The notes under the pieces were generated by a model. The model had not been told where the DNA came from. It saw only the letters and a list, made by a program, of their open reading frames with translations, and did no database searches. From Kutzneria buriramensis (lineage in GTDB: Bacteria > Actinomycetota > Actinomycetes > Mycobacteriales > Pseudonocardiaceae), in NCBI RefSeq assembly GCF_003387475.1, contig NZ_QUNO01000010.1:186001-250000 (forward strand): 64,000 bases of DNA, written 5' to 3'. The position numbers and the translations under genes are program-made. Positions 61,396 through 64,000 of the stretch are shown in pieces (the first letter of the stretch is position 1; each line of letters starts with the position of its first letter).

Positions 61396-61907
61396 GGGAA
61401 CTCGTCAGATCACTGTTCTACCAACGCCTCGGTCTGTCCGAACCGGACAGTGACCTCGCCGAGCCGCCGCTGTCCACCGCCGGCCTGAACGCCGGCACCG
61501 GCATCCAGGCTTTCACGGTCGCCTCGGATATCGCCGTCGACGAGACGGTGCGGCTGCACCGGCGGCGCACCGACGTGGCACCGATCCTCGCCGGCGCAAC
61601 ACATCTGTGCGTACACGCCGACCACAGCATCCGCCGACACCGCACCAACGCCGACATCCTGTTCACGGAATGGACCGATGTCCTGCCGGCGCTGTTAGCC
61701 CAGGCGCCCGGCAGCCGGATCGTCGTCTCGACGACCACTGGGGCCGCTGCCATTCGCGGCGTCGACCGACCTGTCTGCCTGCACGGCTGCGATCCGGTGA
61801 TTGCCGCATCCGCGTTGTTCACCGTGCTCAGCGAAGGGGGCCAGCCGCCGGCCGAGCTTCGGATCGTCGCCGACGGTCGGCGTCACGCCTGCTCATTGTC
61901 GAGCTGA
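61392..61907 (+). pseudogene. Detached C-terminal part of the same gene
   Basis: 171 codons from ATG 61392, overlapping the previous stop (ATGA). REL(V)RSLFYQRLGLSEP resembles the segment that normally continues the preceding frame, so the two pieces were probably one gene split by a frameshift. The remainder (TGIQAFTVASDIAVDETVRLHRRR..., ILFTEWTDVLPALLAQAPGS) still reads as protein and may be expressed as a free domain. It overlaps the VKOR gene tail-to-tail by 25 bases. Confidence 0.45.
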
Positions 61908-62404
61908 CGCAGCGCGTCCTCGACGATGGACGACGCGGGCCTCGACCGGTATTCACCCACGGCGACGAGTGCGAACAACGCGATGGTGATGACGTGCACG
62001 CTGGTGCACCACTCGCAGATCTTGCCTATGACGGCGAGTTCGACGGCGACGAGGTAGACGACGAAGAGCAGGCCGACGGCGACGCCGCCCAGCCGCAGCC
62101 AGCGGACGGCGGGCAGCTCGGAGCGCCAGGCCCAGGGGCTGGTCAGCACGGTCATCGGCACGAAGTAGACGAGGCCGAGCACGGCGACGGGGATGCCGAG
62201 GACGACCGACTGGGGGCTGGACGTCACCTGCGCGCAGTCGACCACCGAGTTGGCCTGGCAGACCAGGGTGGCGTTGTCGGTGTAGTGGCTGATGGTCATG
62301 TAGATCGCCACCGCGAGTCCGGCCAGCGACAGAACGAGGGTGCTGACGACCAGCCACCTCGGATAGACGCTGGTGGACTCGGACGCCTGCGTGCCTGCGG
62401 ACAT
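61883..62404 (-). CDS. Vitamin K epoxide reductase (VKOR) family protein
   Basis: 173 residues, four to five transmembrane helices. The loop cysteines (LVCQANSVVDCAQVTSS) and the active CxxC in GKICEWCTSVHVITI are present. It reoxidises periplasmic/extracytoplasmic DsbA-like proteins using menaquinone, supporting disulfide formation in secreted proteins. ATG start. Confidence 0.9.
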   Translation of the reverse strand: MSAGTQASESTSVYPRWLVVSTLVLSLAGLAVAIYMTISHYTDNATLVCQANSVVDCAQVTSSPQSVVLGIPVAVLGLVYFVPMTVLTSPWAWRSELPAVRWLRLGGVAVGLLFVVYLVAVELAVIGKICEWCTSVHVITIALFALVAVGEYRSRPASSIVEDALRQLDNEQA

Positions 62405-62441
62405 GGTCGCAGGATACGTGGATCAGGCCGACCCCCGCGGA

Positions 62442-63572
62442 TCAGACGGGCGCGGACAGACCGTACGCGCGGCAACAGTTGCCGGCGGAAAGGTTGACGG
62501 CGGCGAGTTCGGCGTCGGCGGCGGTCATGACGTCGTCGGCGATCCAGCCGTCGACCAACCGCCCGAGTGCCCGTCGCCAGAGAACCGCGCCGAGGTGGTG
62601 CAGCTCGGGCAGGCCGTAGCCGTCGGACGAGAAGCAGACCGAGCCGAACGGCGCGAGTTCCAGCAGTTCGGCGAGCACCGCGCCGGCCCTGTCGCCCACA
62701 TAGGGAATGGCCAGGCCGATGTCGACGAGGACGTGCGGGAACAGGTGCGCGAGGTAGCCGGCGTGGCGGTGGAACGGCCAGGTGTGAAGCAACGCGATGG
62801 TCGCGCCGGTGGATTTCGTCGCGCGGAGGAAGTCGCCGAGCAGCGCCGGGTCGGCGCGGTGGAGCCGGATGTCGTCGTCGCCGAAGCCGGTGTGCAGCTG
62901 GAGCGGCACGTGCAGTTCGGCGCTGAGCCGGGCGCCGAGATGCACCAGCCAGGCGAGCAGGATCGGGTCGTCCAGCCGTTGGCCGTTCCAGCGAAGCCAC
63001 GCGCTCGCGGCCGCGTTCACCTCGACGTCCGTCGGTGGCTCGGCGGGCAGTTCGAGACCGGTCCGGTAGGCGACGACGCTCTTCAGACCGACGGCGCCGG
63101 CCCCGATCGCGTCGCGAAGGTGGATTTCGACGAAGTCGAGGAAGTCGTCTACGGACACGTCCGTCGACGCGATCCGCTCGGCGACGGACTCGAGGCGGAC
63201 CACCTCGAACGCGTCGCCACCGGCGAGTTCGGCGAAATCGGCCGGCTCGGTCAACGGCGTGTCGTCCGCACCGGTCAGACCGGTGTCCAGCAGCCAGGAC
63301 CGCACGCCGGCCGCGCGGAGCAGCTCGGTGCTGACCCGCCGCCAGCCCCATTCGCGACGACGGTCCAGATAGTCGTCGACGGAGCAGTGCGCCGGCAGCC
63401 CCAGCCGCGGCGCGCACCACCGGCGGAGCGCTCGGCCGACCATCGAGTCGAAGTTCGACGAAATCGAGGACTCCGTCAGCAAACGAGCAAACCGTTCGCG
63501 GTCGAGGTCGTCGGTGACGACGCCGTGACAGTGTTGGTCGACGAGTACGAGGTCGTCGGTCACCACCGTCAC
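62442..63572 (-). CDS. Amidohydrolase family protein (FluG N-terminal-like)
   Basis: 376 residues from GTG 63572, overlapping the stop of the glutamine-synthetase-like gene. TIM-barrel metal motifs: LVDQHCHGVV near the N-terminus, LHTGFGDDDIRLH, LLHTWPFHRHAGYLAHLFPHVLVDIG, and VCFSSDGYGLPE. Fungal FluG fuses an amidohydrolase of this kind to a glutamine synthetase; here they are adjacent genes in the same order of transcription reversed (GS first). Substrate unknown. Confidence 0.75.
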   Translation of the reverse strand: MTVVTDDLVLVDQHCHGVVTDDLDRERFARLLTESSISSNFDSMVGRALRRWCAPRLGLPAHCSVDDYLDRRREWGWRRVSTELLRAAGVRSWLLDTGLTGADDTPLTEPADFAELAGGDAFEVVRLESVAERIASTDVSVDDFLDFVEIHLRDAIGAGAVGLKSVVAYRTGLELPAEPPTDVEVNAAASAWLRWNGQRLDDPILLAWLVHLGARLSAELHVPLQLHTGFGDDDIRLHRADPALLGDFLRATKSTGATIALLHTWPFHRHAGYLAHLFPHVLVDIGLAIPYVGDRAGAVLAELLELAPFGSVCFSSDGYGLPELHHLGAVLWRRALGRLVDGWIADDVMTAADAELAAVNLSAGNCCRAYGLSAPV

Positions 63573-64000
63573 CACCGCCAACGGGTGAGCGCGGCCAACT
63601 CCGCCGGCGACGTGTCCGCGAACCGTTCGGCCTCCGCACGGCGGACGGTCAGCACGCTGTCGTGCAAGACCTCCCCCATCGCGTCGGCGAGCACCGTCGA
63701 CGACGCGAAAGCGTTTGCGGCCGCCGACGGCGACTCCGGCAGCCGAGCGACGCCGGCGGCGATTCTGACGCTTTCCTCCATCGCGGCCGGATCGCCCGTG
63801 ACCGGCGGCGGCAGCCGCAGTCCGTCGTCGACCCCGGCGAGACCGGCGGCGATGACCGCACCGACGACCAGGTACGGGTTGGCCGTCGCGTCGAAGCACT
63901 TCACCTCGGCGTTCGCCGACGTCGCGCCCGTGCCGGTCACGCCGGTGATGAACCGGACCGCCGTCTCACGGGTCTCCCGCCCCCACGCCTGCCACACGCC
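63569..64000 (-). CDS. Glutamine synthetase-like protein, C-terminal part (cut by window edge)
   Basis: At least 143 codons; the 5' part lies beyond base 64000. RFITGVTGTGATSANAEVKCFDATANPYLVVGAVIAAGLAGVDDGLRLPPP is the C-terminal catalytic region of GS/gamma-glutamyl ligase proteins. Coupled by overlap to the amidohydrolase gene, so the two act in one pathway, perhaps making and hydrolysing a gamma-glutamyl amide. GTG 63995-63997 is probably internal. Confidence 0.75.
   Translation of the reverse strand, partial: GVWQAWGRETRETAVRFITGVTGTGATSANAEVKCFDATANPYLVVGAVIAAGLAGVDDGLRLPPPVTGDPAAMEESVRIAAGVARLPESPSAAANAFASSTVLADAMGEVLHDSVLTVRRAEAERFADTSPAELAALTRWRW

Overview
The window is high-GC actinobacterial DNA. 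The host genes (ndk, DUF4233, folC, valS, fdhF, fdhD, lpdA, clpX, clpP2, tig, trpS), frequent GTG/TTG starts and dense back-to-back coding point to a filamentous actinomycete, most likely of the Pseudonocardiales type; I cannot name the species.

Bases 1 to about 38,760 appear to be one integrated siphophage-like prophage with cargo. The right boundary is clear: a large serine integrase (37222-38679, minus) lies beside a host ndk gene cut off after 58 codons (38752-38928, minus). The missing 3' half of ndk should mark the other boundary, and I find it nowhere in the window, so the left end probably lies before base 1. From left to right the element holds: a graspetide (omega-ester RiPP) locus of precursor, ATP-grasp ligase and PIMT-like methyltransferase (20-2406); a leftward module of PAP2-like membrane protein, MAB_1171c/DUF6545 membrane protein, ImmA/IrrE metalloprotease and EspR/XRE-like repressor (2502-5361); a divergent switch region with five CAAC-N4-GTTG sites overlapping a TTGACA-N18-CATAGT promoter; rightward early/replication genes (5663-9144); a leftward operon of unknown phage genes with a repeated start-associated element (9382-12515); and the rightward late region (HNH, PAPS-reductase-like, terminase, portal, MuF, scaffold, capsid, head-tail, tail, tape measure, baseplate, endolysin, holin; 12716-37163). 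Several leftward cargo genes interrupt the late operon: a membrane-anchored protein at 17033, a STAS anti-anti-sigma factor at 22313, and a GAF-ANTAR antiterminator with neighbours at 23371-25161. A -1 frameshift signal (GGGAAAC, 7-nt spacer, 7-bp stem-loop) joins the two tail assembly chaperone frames.

Bases 38,752-64,000 are host chromosome. A leftward block runs ValRS, a second archaeal-type ValRS, folC, DUF4233, an LppU-like protein and the broken ndk. Then come a formate/oxalate set (FdhF-like oxidoreductase, OFA-type MFS transporter with a 35-residue partner, FdhD), lpdA, the clpX-clpP2-tig proteostasis cluster without an adjacent clpP1, tRNA-Pro and tRNA-Gly, a PP2C phosphatase, trpS, a decayed glycosyltransferase-like gene, VKOR, and a FluG-like amidohydrolase/glutamine-synthetase pair cut by the window edge.

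The most promising system is the left arm of the prophage. A repressor, a repressor-cleaving type metalloprotease and two membrane proteins form a membrane-linked lysogeny switch candidate, placed beside a RiPP locus that seems to travel with the phage.
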